From an uncultured Ruminococcus sp. (GTDB taxonomy: Bacteria; Bacillota; Clostridia; Oscillospirales; Ruminococcaceae): a stretch of 64,000 bases of DNA. The notes beneath the pieces were generated by a model that was given only the letters and a program-made list of their open reading frames with translations, did not search any database and was not told where the DNA came from. Position numbers and translations under genes: made by a program. Below, in pieces: positions 35,124 to 43,209 of the stretch. Location: NCBI GenBank assembly GCA_910577575.1, contig CAJTOG010000001.1, positions 193,654-257,653 of the forward strand, in the 5' to 3' direction. The first letter of the stretch is position 1. Each line of letters opens with the position of its first letter.

Positions 35124-36053
35124 GTGAGCTTTGAATATATGATTACAAATGAGGAAATAAGAGAAAAGATGTTTGATTTTCTCAATCCTGAATACAGAAG
35201 CAAATATGATTTGGATGTAGATAATATCAACTGGACAGACGGCGTTTATGACAGTGAAAGCGGAATTTTTCTCACACTTATTTATTATGTGTCTGACAGC
35301 ATTTCACGTTGTGATACAGATTATTACAGCTATATTGCAATTACGGACAAAGGCAATATTTTCAGGGTTGATAATAACAGCGTTAACGGAAAAGGCTGGG
35401 ATTTCAGTATTCCTGAAGAATATACAAATCTTTCAGATAATGTAAAAGAGGGCATAGAGTTTTACAGAGTTAATCATTATAAAAGCAGAAGGAATTTAAG
35501 TGAGGAAAAGCAAGAAGAACTCGAAGAAATTGAAGAAATTATGTACGACAGATGCCATAAATTTTTTCAGATAAGATGCGAGGAAGACGCACTTAAGCTG
35601 TTTGAACTGCATAGATGTAATGAGGGTATTATCTATAATATTTATAATGGGGAAACAAGCGATAATTTCGGGAAATATGCAACAGATGAGAAAATACTCA
35701 TCTGGAGGGGCAGAAAATATACTGAAACACTCATGTCAATCATCAAGCATTCAAAAAACAATGAAAAGGATTTGTTGCAGAAAAAATATGGTGATGCTAT
35801 ATGGTATTTCGGACTGGGGACAGATGATACATATGATGAGCTTTTCTGTAAGGCTGTAAAAAGCTCCGTTGAGCATGACTTTATGCCGGGTGGTTTTTCC
35901 GGAATCGATAAGTATATAGAAAGATATGTCCGGAAATATCCTGATAAAGTGAAAAATCTTGAACCTTTGCTTGATTTCCTTGACGGAGTTAAAAAAGACA
36001 GATACTTGGAAGCTGAAATGAAAAGGGCAAGAAAATTAATTGGTGGGATTTGA
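35124..36053 (+). CDS. Hypothetical protein, acidic, 309 aa
   Basis: Starts at GTG 35124 with GGAGG 8 bases upstream. It is soluble, with a charged helical stretch near residues 120-140 (EEKQEELEEIEEIMY) and no signal or membrane segment. I recognise no family. It is intact and bounded by a terminator and the promoter at 36071-36099, so it seems a single unit; it reads like the small standalone proteins of immunity or contact-system islands, but that is a guess. Confidence 0.6.
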   Translation: MSFEYMITNEEIREKMFDFLNPEYRSKYDLDVDNINWTDGVYDSESGIFLTLIYYVSDSISRCDTDYYSYIAITDKGNIFRVDNNSVNGKGWDFSIPEEYTNLSDNVKEGIEFYRVNHYKSRRNLSEEKQEELEEIEEIMYDRCHKFFQIRCEEDALKLFELHRCNEGIIYNIYNGETSDNFGKYATDEKILIWRGRKYTETLMSIIKHSKNNEKDLLQKKYGDAIWYFGLGTDDTYDELFCKAVKSSVEHDFMPGGFSGIDKYIERYVRKYPDKVKNLEPLLDFLDGVKKDRYLEAEMKRARKLIGGI

Positions 36054-36070
36054 ATTATCAGGCATATTTC

Positions 36071-36099
36071 TTGACATAATTACTCATATATGATATAAT
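36071..36099 (+). promoter_or_regulatory. Sigma-A promoter for the glycan operon
   Basis: Perfect TTGACA (36071-36076), 17-bp spacer, perfect TATAAT (36094-36099), about 42 bases before the ATG at 36141. Confidence 0.87.
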
Positions 36100-36140
36100 A
36101 TTTTAAAACTGTCCATAAAATTCAAGCAGGAGAAATTATA

Positions 36141-36614
36141 ATGGAAAAAAACATATATGAGAAAATTTTTGACATCTCCAATGAAAATATGCAGAAATCA
36201 GGCAACAGATTTGCACATCCTAAATCTGCATTTTTATGCTATGCAGAGCTGGACCCTCATAAAGTGGATTTGATTGAGCTTTCAAAAGTAGAGGCAGACA
36301 ATTCTGAGTTTCTGGATATTGCATATATAAATCTGCTTAACAGACCTGTAGACCCTGACGCTTATCAGAGTTGGAAAAAGCATTTCAATATGCCTGAATG
36401 GCAATTCCGTACTCTTGTTATACAGCGTCTTGTTTCTTCAAAAGAGGCTACAGTCTGCCATAAACGTATTTATAACAATATCTTTGTAAGGAAAAAACTT
36501 TCTGCCAAAAAAGATTCGCTGAAAAGCAAGGCAATGGAAAAGCTTTTGCCAGTTTACCGCAGACTTCCTGAAAAAATAAAAGCACCAATCCGAAAGCTTG
36601 CAGGAGGTAATTAA
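36141..36614 (+). CDS. DUF4214-like protein
   Basis: 157 aa. The middle carries FLDIAYINLLNRPVDPDAYQSW, the pattern of DUF4214, a domain often found with glycosyltransferases in surface glycan loci. The C-terminal third is basic (Lys-rich). AGGAG site; the stop is 2 bases before the next start. It may help tether or order glycosyltransferases. Confidence 0.72.
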   Translation: MEKNIYEKIFDISNENMQKSGNRFAHPKSAFLCYAELDPHKVDLIELSKVEADNSEFLDIAYINLLNRPVDPDAYQSWKKHFNMPEWQFRTLVIQRLVSSKEATVCHKRIYNNIFVRKKLSAKKDSLKSKAMEKLLPVYRRLPEKIKAPIRKLAGGN

Positions 36615-36616
36615 CC

Positions 36617-39133
36617 ATGAAGAAAAAACTTTATATAGACTTGTCAATGATTATGCAGGTTAATTATATGACAGGCGTTCAGCGTGTTGTACAGGAGGTT
36701 ACTCTCAGACTTCTTAAAAATGATGCTTTTTCTGTAATATTGATTTGCTATAATTCAGAAAATGAGAATTTTAAAATTATTGACAATAATAAATTTTATG
36801 ATTTCTTTGCAAATCATATTGGAACTAAAGGTCAGTGCTATACTCAGAAATCGCTCGGATTTCACGAACTGAAAACGGGTGCAGTTTTTCTTGATATGGA
36901 CAATACATGGAACTGTCGTCTCGGAAGAAGTTATCTTTATCCGATTCTGCGAAAGACAGGTATTCAGATTGTTAATTTTGTTCATGATATTCTTCCTGTT
37001 ACTGACCCGCAGTATTCCCATGAAAATACTGTTATGCACTTTATCGGATATATCGGAGCAGTTATTGAGTATTCAAGTCATGTATGTTTTTCTGCAAATG
37101 CTGACGCAGATGCTTTCAGTAAACTATGTTCTCAGCTTGAAATGCCAATGCCAAGTTATTCAGTAATACCGCTGGGATGTGATTTGAAAGTCAAGGAATA
37201 TACAGACCCTGAAACTCTTCCGAAAGATGATGATGGAAATATTCTGCCCGAATACCGTCATCTTGTTGTACAGCAGGAAGTTATTGACGCTGTCGGAGCA
37301 GGAAAGTATCTTCTTATGATTGGAACTGTTGAACCGAGAAAAAATCACAGAATTGTTATTGATGCACTTGATGCAGGGCTTGATATAAATGTGATTATAG
37401 TAGGAAAAATGGGCTGGAATACAGGCGAACTAAGAAAACGCATAATAAATCATCCTTTTTATAATACCAAGCTGTTCATGCTGAATAAAGTCAATGATGC
37501 GGGGATAAATTATCTGTATCAGAATGCATATCTTCTTGCTTTTCCAACTTTTAATGAGGGATTCGGGCTTCCTATGGTAGAGGCCTTTCAGCATGGAACG
37601 CCTGTTATAGCCTCTGATATTCCTGTACTCCGTGAAGTAGGCGGAGGATTTGCAGACTATTTTGACAATACTGACTGTAATGCACTTGTTGAATATGTTA
37701 AGGAGTGTCAGAAAAATCCTGAATATTATAATACAAAAAAAGAGCTGCTGAAAAAATATAAACCTGCATCATGGGACGATTTTTCAGAAAAAATGTCTGT
37801 TGTTTTGCTTTCTGAATCAAAAGAAAAAGGACAGGTTCCGCAGGTTGTAATAAAACAGATGGTTGTTCTTACAGCAAGGCATGAAGATATTATGAAATCA
37901 TTACCATTTATTGAAGCATATATGCCTTTTATAAAAGAACTTGTTGTATGCTGTCCTGAATGGAATGTTGAGCCTTTTAAGGAAAATTATAAAGGAAATT
38001 TAAAACTTATTTTCCGTACTGACGACCAACTTCTTAATGGAAGACCGCTTCCTGACGACCATCAGGCGAGAAATTTTTTCCTCAGGTGTATGATTATGGG
38101 GCTTGATATTCTTGATGATGTTTTTATCATGACTGATGATGACTACAGACCGATGCAGCTTATGACTCAGGAAGTTTTCCTCAAAGACGGAAGATATCAG
38201 TCATATTATTTTTATGATTTGAAGGAATGGCAGGGAACCTACAATAATTACAGCAGTTTTGATTCCGGTGCATTTCGTACCCGTGATTTTCTTGAATCAC
38301 AGGGTTATCCAACTTATCAGTATTCATCTCATCAGCCACAAGTTATTGATAAACGCATTTTCTGTGAGATGCTTGAAACCCATAAGGGAATTGAAAATAA
38401 TCCATATGATGAATGGAGTACTTATTTCAATTTCGGTATTTATCATCATCCTGATTTATTCAAGCCCTGTCCTAATGTTTCAATGTGCTGGCCGGGAAAG
38501 CTTACAAGCTGGAATCTCTATCATATTCCTGGTATTTTCCTGTTTGAAAATTACTATGCAGAAATGTATGAAGAAGGCAACATATTTGAGGGATTTTCTC
38601 AGGAATATTATGATGGTATTGATTCAGAAAATCAGGAAAAGGCTTTTCTTTTCCGTAAAGCTATTGAACAGCAGTTTGATGAGCGGAAGGTTTTTGACAG
38701 TTACAGTCGTTTCTATTTTGACCAAGAGGGTGAATATCCTGCAATGATTATTCATATAGACCCAAAAACTCAGACTTTGGAACTTCATGCTCCTGATTAT
38801 ATTCAGTTTCAGCATGACTGCTGGACAAGAGTACCAGTAGTAATCACTGAGGAAGTCTATAAAAAATATGTCGGAAAAGTACTGAAGGTATCATATCATT
38901 TCAGAAATACTCTTGATGTGCCTGTGCTTAATTCTCCTGAAATTGAAATACAAACAGGTGACCTGAAACTTATGCTTCCTGTACGTTCACCAAAAACAAG
39001 GATAAAACAGGGAAGTATGCTGTTTCAGGCGAAAATAAAAGAACCTGAACAGCCTTTGGCTGAAGGTGAAACACCTGTTCCGAATCCGCCGCTCGTGGTT
39101 TCGGCAAAGCGTATTTCACTGATTTTAACCTGA
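36617..39133 (+). CDS. GT4 glycosyltransferase fused to a Stealth-like domain
   Basis: 838 aa with at least two parts. Residues about 1-395 are a GT-B glycosyltransferase of family 4: IGTVEPRKNH near 233 and FPTFNEGFGLPMVEAFQHGTPVIASD near 312-338. From about 410 a second domain shows ARHEDIMKSLPFIEAYMPFIKELVV, LPDDHQARNFFL, VFIMTDDDYRP and SSHQPQVIDKRIF, like the Stealth-type sugar-phosphate transferases that build phosphodiester-linked glycans. The last 140 residues look beta-rich. A single polypeptide may add a sugar and a sugar phosphate. The Stealth call is from motif resemblance. Confidence 0.78.
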   Translation: MKKKLYIDLSMIMQVNYMTGVQRVVQEVTLRLLKNDAFSVILICYNSENENFKIIDNNKFYDFFANHIGTKGQCYTQKSLGFHELKTGAVFLDMDNTWNCRLGRSYLYPILRKTGIQIVNFVHDILPVTDPQYSHENTVMHFIGYIGAVIEYSSHVCFSANADADAFSKLCSQLEMPMPSYSVIPLGCDLKVKEYTDPETLPKDDDGNILPEYRHLVVQQEVIDAVGAGKYLLMIGTVEPRKNHRIVIDALDAGLDINVIIVGKMGWNTGELRKRIINHPFYNTKLFMLNKVNDAGINYLYQNAYLLAFPTFNEGFGLPMVEAFQHGTPVIASDIPVLREVGGGFADYFDNTDCNALVEYVKECQKNPEYYNTKKELLKKYKPASWDDFSEKMSVVLLSESKEKGQVPQVVIKQMVVLTARHEDIMKSLPFIEAYMPFIKELVVCCPEWNVEPFKENYKGNLKLIFRTDDQLLNGRPLPDDHQARNFFLRCMIMGLDILDDVFIMTDDDYRPMQLMTQEVFLKDGRYQSYYFYDLKEWQGTYNNYSSFDSGAFRTRDFLESQGYPTYQYSSHQPQVIDKRIFCEMLETHKGIENNPYDEWSTYFNFGIYHHPDLFKPCPNVSMCWPGKLTSWNLYHIPGIFLFENYYAEMYEEGNIFEGFSQEYYDGIDSENQEKAFLFRKAIEQQFDERKVFDSYSRFYFDQEGEYPAMIIHIDPKTQTLELHAPDYIQFQHDCWTRVPVVITEEVYKKYVGKVLKVSYHFRNTLDVPVLNSPEIEIQTGDLKLMLPVRSPKTRIKQGSMLFQAKIKEPEQPLAEGETPVPNPPLVVSAKRISLILT

Positions 39134-39142
39134 GGTGCGGAT

Positions 39143-39922
39143 ATGTTTAAGAATTTGTTTGCAAAACTAAAGAAAAATCAGTTTCTTTTTGAAGAACTTG
39201 TAAAACGTGATTTTAAAAAAAAGTATAAGCGTACTTTTCTTGGAATGCTTTGGAGTATACTTTCTCCGTTGCTTCAGTTGATTGTCATGGCAGTTGTGTT
39301 TACAAAATTCTTCGGCAGAAATACACAACATTATATTATATATCTGTTTTCAGGAAATCTTATATTTTCTTTTTTCAAAGAATCTACAACCGGCGGAATG
39401 CATTCTCTCATGTCGAACGCAAATATAATTAAAAAAATCAATCTGCCTAAGTATATGTTTCTGCTTTCAAAGGAAGTTTCATCATGTATTAATTTTGCAC
39501 TGACTTTAGTGATATATTTTATTTTTGTTGCAATTGACGGTATACCGTTTTCATTCAGATTTATTATGCTTATTTATCCTGTTGCCTGTCTGCTTGTGTT
39601 CAATATAGGAATAGGATTTATACTTTCAGCATTATTTGTTATTTTTAAGGATACTCAGTACCTTTATGATATTTTTACTCAGCTTCTTATGTACCTTTCA
39701 GCTATTTTCTACACTGTCAATATTTATCCCGAAAAAATTCAGAAGCTTTTTTATTGTAATCCAATATATGTATATATTACTTATTTCAGGCGGATTGTTA
39801 TAGACGGTGTGATACCTTCAGTTGAGATGCATATGCTTTGTTTTGGTTATGCTTTATCAGTGCTTGTTATAGGTGCATTGATTTATAAAAAATATAATTA
39901 TAAATTTATGTATTATATGTAA
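39143..39922 (+). CDS. Polysaccharide ABC transporter permease (Wzm/TagG-like)
   Basis: 259 aa with six hydrophobic segments and the ABC2 start KRDFKKKYKRTFLGMLWSILSPLLQLIVM. It belongs to exporters of lipid-linked glycans. It follows the glycosyltransferase by 9 bases, and its ATPase partner is at 40406, after a 483-base spacer with decayed ORFs. The pairing is by type and location. Confidence 0.9.
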   Translation: MFKNLFAKLKKNQFLFEELVKRDFKKKYKRTFLGMLWSILSPLLQLIVMAVVFTKFFGRNTQHYIIYLFSGNLIFSFFKESTTGGMHSLMSNANIIKKINLPKYMFLLSKEVSSCINFALTLVIYFIFVAIDGIPFSFRFIMLIYPVACLLVFNIGIGFILSALFVIFKDTQYLYDIFTQLLMYLSAIFYTVNIYPEKIQKLFYCNPIYVYITYFRRIVIDGVIPSVEMHMLCFGYALSVLVIGALIYKKYNYKFMYYM

Positions 39923-39979
39923 TTTACTGCCTGTAGAAATATAACTTTTAAATCACAGAATGTTCATAATTAACAATAG

Positions 39980-40132
39980 GAAACAGAATCCTCAAGATTA
40001 AAATCATATGATTTGATTTATAGAGATGGTAATTATATGTATTATGATATGTATCTCAGCGGAGAAATATTTGTAGGTGAAGAGGCATTGTGGAATAATA
40101 ATATTCCATTAGGGAGCATGAATCATGCGTAA
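39980..40132 (+). pseudogene. Short remnant ORF in the Wzm-Wzt spacer
   Basis: An open frame reads ESSRLKSYDLIYRDGNYMYY, then LSGEIFVGEEALWNNNI, and ends at TAA 40130; ATG 40037 is the only start and has no good ribosome site. The spacer 39923-40405 holds no intact long gene. It looks like the end of a lost gene. Confidence 0.3.
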
Positions 40133-40274
40133 AAGAATAATAGAAGAGAATTTCAGTGGAAATTTTTTAAAGGAAGCTTTAATAAATTTTCTAAATGGTA
40201 AGCTATATCGTGGATTTGAATATTACAGTAATGGAGAATACACATATAAATATATTGTAAACGAAAATTTTTAA
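40125..40274 (+). CDS. Possible 49-aa peptide gene
   Basis: ATG 40125 with GGGAG 8 bases before it opens 49 codons, with LKEALINFLNGKLYRGFEYY as the core. It overlaps the end of the preceding remnant in another frame. The size, context and lack of family make it either a small gene or another fragment of the same decayed gene (YYSNGEYTYKYIVNENF). Confidence 0.35.
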   Translation: MRKRIIEENFSGNFLKEALINFLNGKLYRGFEYYSNGEYTYKYIVNENF

Positions 40275-40405
40275 ATGGCTTCAGAGATATGAAACTATAT
40301 AGAGATTCTATAATATATGACTGCTTTTTTCATGATAGTATTATAAAATAAATTGTAATTTAATGCGGATAATCTTTATGCATTATGCAGTCAGTGGGGT
40401 GAAAT

Positions 40406-41143
40406 GTGAAAAAGATTGAATTAAATAATATATCTGTATCCTATATTGTAGGAGATTTTTCAAATGTTGGACTGAAAGATGTCATTATCCAGAAGCTCAA
40501 GGGAAACTATACCAAAAAAGAATTTGAAGCACTCAAGGATATTTCATTTTCAATTGATGAAGGTGAACTGCTGGGTATTATAGGGACTAACGGAGCAGGT
40601 AAATCTACTCTCTGTAAAGTGATTTCGGGTATTATGCGTCCTACTTCCGGTACGATGGCAGTCCGTGGAAATATAGCGTCGCTGCTGGAGCTTGGCACAG
40701 GTTTTGATGGTGATTTGACTGTAAAGGAAAATACTTTTTTGAGGGGGGCAATGCTTGGATATACAAAATCCTTTATGAATGAAACTTATAAAAGTATTAT
40801 TGAATTTGCGGAGCTTGAAGAATTTGAGGACAGGAAATTTTCACATCTTTCTTCCGGTATGAAATCAAGACTTGCATTTTCAATAGCCTGTCTTGTAAAA
40901 CCTGAAATTTTAATACTTGATGAAGTATTGTCAGTAGGCGATGGTGCATTCCGTAAAAAAAGCGAACAGAAAATGCTTGAAATTATTAGAGGCGGAGCAA
41001 CTACGCTTCTTGTATCTCATTCACTTGAACAGATAAGACGTATGTCAACCAAAGTACTCTGGCTTGAAAAAGGAAAACAGATTGATTTTGGTGAAACCAA
41101 GGAAATATGTGATAAATATGAAGTATTTCTTAAAAAGAAGTAG
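40406..41143 (+). CDS. Polysaccharide ABC transporter ATPase (Wzt/TagH-like)
   Basis: 245 aa. Walker A GTNGAGKST near residue 62, signature LSSGMKSRLA near 152 and Walker B EILILDEVLSVGD near 170 are all intact. It would energise export of the glycan through the permease at 39143. There is no C-terminal carbohydrate-binding extension, unlike some Wzt proteins. GTG start with a GGGGTG site. Confidence 0.92.
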   Translation: MKKIELNNISVSYIVGDFSNVGLKDVIIQKLKGNYTKKEFEALKDISFSIDEGELLGIIGTNGAGKSTLCKVISGIMRPTSGTMAVRGNIASLLELGTGFDGDLTVKENTFLRGAMLGYTKSFMNETYKSIIEFAELEEFEDRKFSHLSSGMKSRLAFSIACLVKPEILILDEVLSVGDGAFRKKSEQKMLEIIRGGATTLLVSHSLEQIRRMSTKVLWLEKGKQIDFGETKEICDKYEVFLKKK

Positions 41144-41151
41144 GTGATTAT

Positions 41152-41397
41152 ATGGGGCTTTTTCAATGCCATTGCTGTGGATATTATACTTTGAGTTGTA
41201 CTGGAGAGTATGATATATGTCCTGTATGTTTCTGGGAAGATGACCCTTATCAGAAAGAATTTCCTGATGATGCCGAAGGAGCAAATCGTGTAAGTCTGAA
41301 TCAGGCAAGAAAAAATTATGCTGAATTCGGAGCGTGTGAGAAAAGATTTATTGATAATGTACGCAAGCCGTTTCATGATGAAAAAAGCACCTGCTGA
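41152..41397 (+). CDS. CPCC-type cysteine-rich small protein
   Basis: 81 aa. The start FQCHCCGYYTL and the following CPVCFWEDDPYQ are the pattern of the CPCC family, thought to bind zinc; the middle has the typical EGANRVSLNQARKNY. Often linked to small stress or contact-dependent proteins. Co-transcribed with the Wzt gene, 8 bases on. Confidence 0.85.
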   Translation: MGLFQCHCCGYYTLSCTGEYDICPVCFWEDDPYQKEFPDDAEGANRVSLNQARKNYAEFGACEKRFIDNVRKPFHDEKSTC

Positions 41398-41411
41398 AAA
41401 ACAGGTGCTTT
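41384..41411 (+). terminator. Bidirectional terminator
   Basis: AAAGCACCTG (41384-41393) pairs perfectly with CAGGTGCTTT (41402-41411), 8-base loop. The loop holds the stop codon of the CPCC gene. On the minus strand it would end the LRR-GNAT operon. Confidence 0.9.
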
Positions 41412-41416
41412 ATATT

Positions 41417-41860
41417 TTACAGTTTTCTTTGCAGATAAATCATATCTTTCAATTGGATTCCGCATTCATATATGGGATGATTATAATTGTCTGTAAAAAA
41501 GTTCCTGATGATGTGAGAACGGATGAATCCGCATTTTTCATAAAAAGGAATTGTCAGCGGACTGTCTCCTGTTCCAACCTGTAAAACAGAATATTTTTCT
41601 TTGTATCTGTCTGCAATATATTCAATAAGAGCTTTTCCGTATCCCATTTCCTGATAGTCCGGTTCTGATGCAATGTTTTTTATTTCCAGTATACCATTGC
41701 CCACGTCTGTGACAACGCATTCAGCTTTGATTCCATTATCATTCAGAACATACATAGTTCCTTTATCAAGATAGCGGTCTATCATGTTTTCCTGCTCATC
41801 TGCCAATAGCAGTAAAGAAATATATTTCTTTTTATTATTTTTTACTTCTAATATTTCCAT
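41417..41860 (-). CDS. GNAT-family N-acetyltransferase
   Basis: 147 aa. The acetyl-CoA loop QEMGYGKALIEY near residue 70 and the family's C-terminal FYEKCGFIRS fit the GNAT fold. The acceptor is unknown. It starts 5 bases after the LRR gene at 41866, the third gene of that operon. Confidence 0.88.
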   Translation of the reverse strand: MEILEVKNNKKKYISLLLLADEQENMIDRYLDKGTMYVLNDNGIKAECVVTDVGNGILEIKNIASEPDYQEMGYGKALIEYIADRYKEKYSVLQVGTGDSPLTIPFYEKCGFIRSHIIRNFFTDNYNHPIYECGIQLKDMIYLQRKL

Positions 41861-41865
41861 TTTTA

Positions 41866-43209
41866 TTAATCAACTATATTTTTATAGTTGTCTTCTTCCT
41901 CTTTCTGCTTTGCGATTTTGTCAGCTTTTCTTACTGACATGGGTGCACCTTTTTTTCCTCTTGCCATAAGTACAGCGGCAAATACTATGACAACAATGAC
42001 AATTCCGATGAAAATTGTTACAAATGCTATATTTTTAAGGCTTTTGTCTACTGTTGAGTAATCTATTTTATTGTCCTTTGCATATTTTAAACCTGCCGAA
42101 TCAGAATAAACGCTCATTTTTACTGATTTATCCAGAACATAATTTCCACTTTCATCAAGAGTAAATCCGAATGCATTGCTTCCCATTGAAACAACACTTT
42201 TCGGAATACTTATTTGTTCAAGTTTCGGACAGTCTGTAAATACGCCGTTTCCGATAGTTTCAACCCCCTCGGGAATTATTGCACGGTTCAGGGCAGAACA
42301 ATTGTAAAATGCACCTTCACCTATTTCATTTAGTGTTGTAGGCATATCGGCTGCTTCAAGTGAGGTACAGAATTTGAATGCAATCGGTGATATAGTTTCA
42401 AGACCTTCAGAAAAATCAATGCTTTTCAGATTTACACAATAGCCGAAAGCATCCTCACCGATTGTTTTTACTGATGATGTCAAAAACAGATTTTCTATTC
42501 CTGCACATACAGAAAATGCTCCGGGTTCGATAGTTGTTACAGTATTTTCAATATATACATCTCCTGTAAGATTTGATACAGCCCTGTAGATATTTGTTCT
42601 GTCGGCATTATAAAGTATGCCGTTTTCAAAAATAAAGTTTTTTGTATTATCAGCATTTATATTTTCAATTGAACTGCATTCAGCAAATGCCATAGGCTCT
42701 ATATTGGAAAGTGATTCTGGAAGTTCTATATCTTTAAGTACTGAACATTTATAAAATGAATATGATTCAATAGTGTTGACACTGTCAGGAATATCAATTG
42801 ATTCAAGGAGTGAACATCCCATAAATGAACCATTCGGTATAGATGTTATTTTTTTCGGTAATTTTATTTCTTTAAGTGATGTACAGCTTGCAAATGCATT
42901 TACTCCGATTGAAGTAACAGTATCAGGAATTGTAAGGCTTGATATAGCAGTACAGTTGGCAAAGGCATAATCTGCTATTGCAGTAACGGCATATCCGTTT
43001 CTCATCTCCGGTACTGTATCTACAATTGCAGACGTACTGCATTTGGTAAGTGTATAAGTTCCGTTGATTAATTCATAGGTAAATACGCCGTCAGTCAGTT
43101 CATCTTCAGCACCTTCAAGTGAGTCTGCAAATGCAGGTATTGCAGTAAATGAAAAAATTATCGCAAGTCCTGCAATTGCTGATACAAATCTTTTAATTAT
43201 CTGATTCAT
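41866..43209 (-). CDS. BspA-type leucine-rich repeat surface protein
   Basis: 447 aa. N-terminal signal peptide (residues 10-28, ending AFADS), then about ten LRR_5 (BspA-type) repeats of 22-24 residues with the pattern L-x-x-I-x-I-P-x-S-V-x-x-I. A hydrophobic segment near 393-415 and a basic tail follow, so it is a surface protein with the LRR part outside. Such proteins bind host or other cell surfaces in related bacteria. Start overlaps the stop of the upstream LRR gene. Confidence 0.88.
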   Translation of the reverse strand: MNQIIKRFVSAIAGLAIIFSFTAIPAFADSLEGAEDELTDGVFTYELINGTYTLTKCSTSAIVDTVPEMRNGYAVTAIADYAFANCTAISSLTIPDTVTSIGVNAFASCTSLKEIKLPKKITSIPNGSFMGCSLLESIDIPDSVNTIESYSFYKCSVLKDIELPESLSNIEPMAFAECSSIENINADNTKNFIFENGILYNADRTNIYRAVSNLTGDVYIENTVTTIEPGAFSVCAGIENLFLTSSVKTIGEDAFGYCVNLKSIDFSEGLETISPIAFKFCTSLEAADMPTTLNEIGEGAFYNCSALNRAIIPEGVETIGNGVFTDCPKLEQISIPKSVVSMGSNAFGFTLDESGNYVLDKSVKMSVYSDSAGLKYAKDNKIDYSTVDKSLKNIAFVTIFIGIVIVVIVFAAVLMARGKKGAPMSVRKADKIAKQKEEEDNYKNIVD

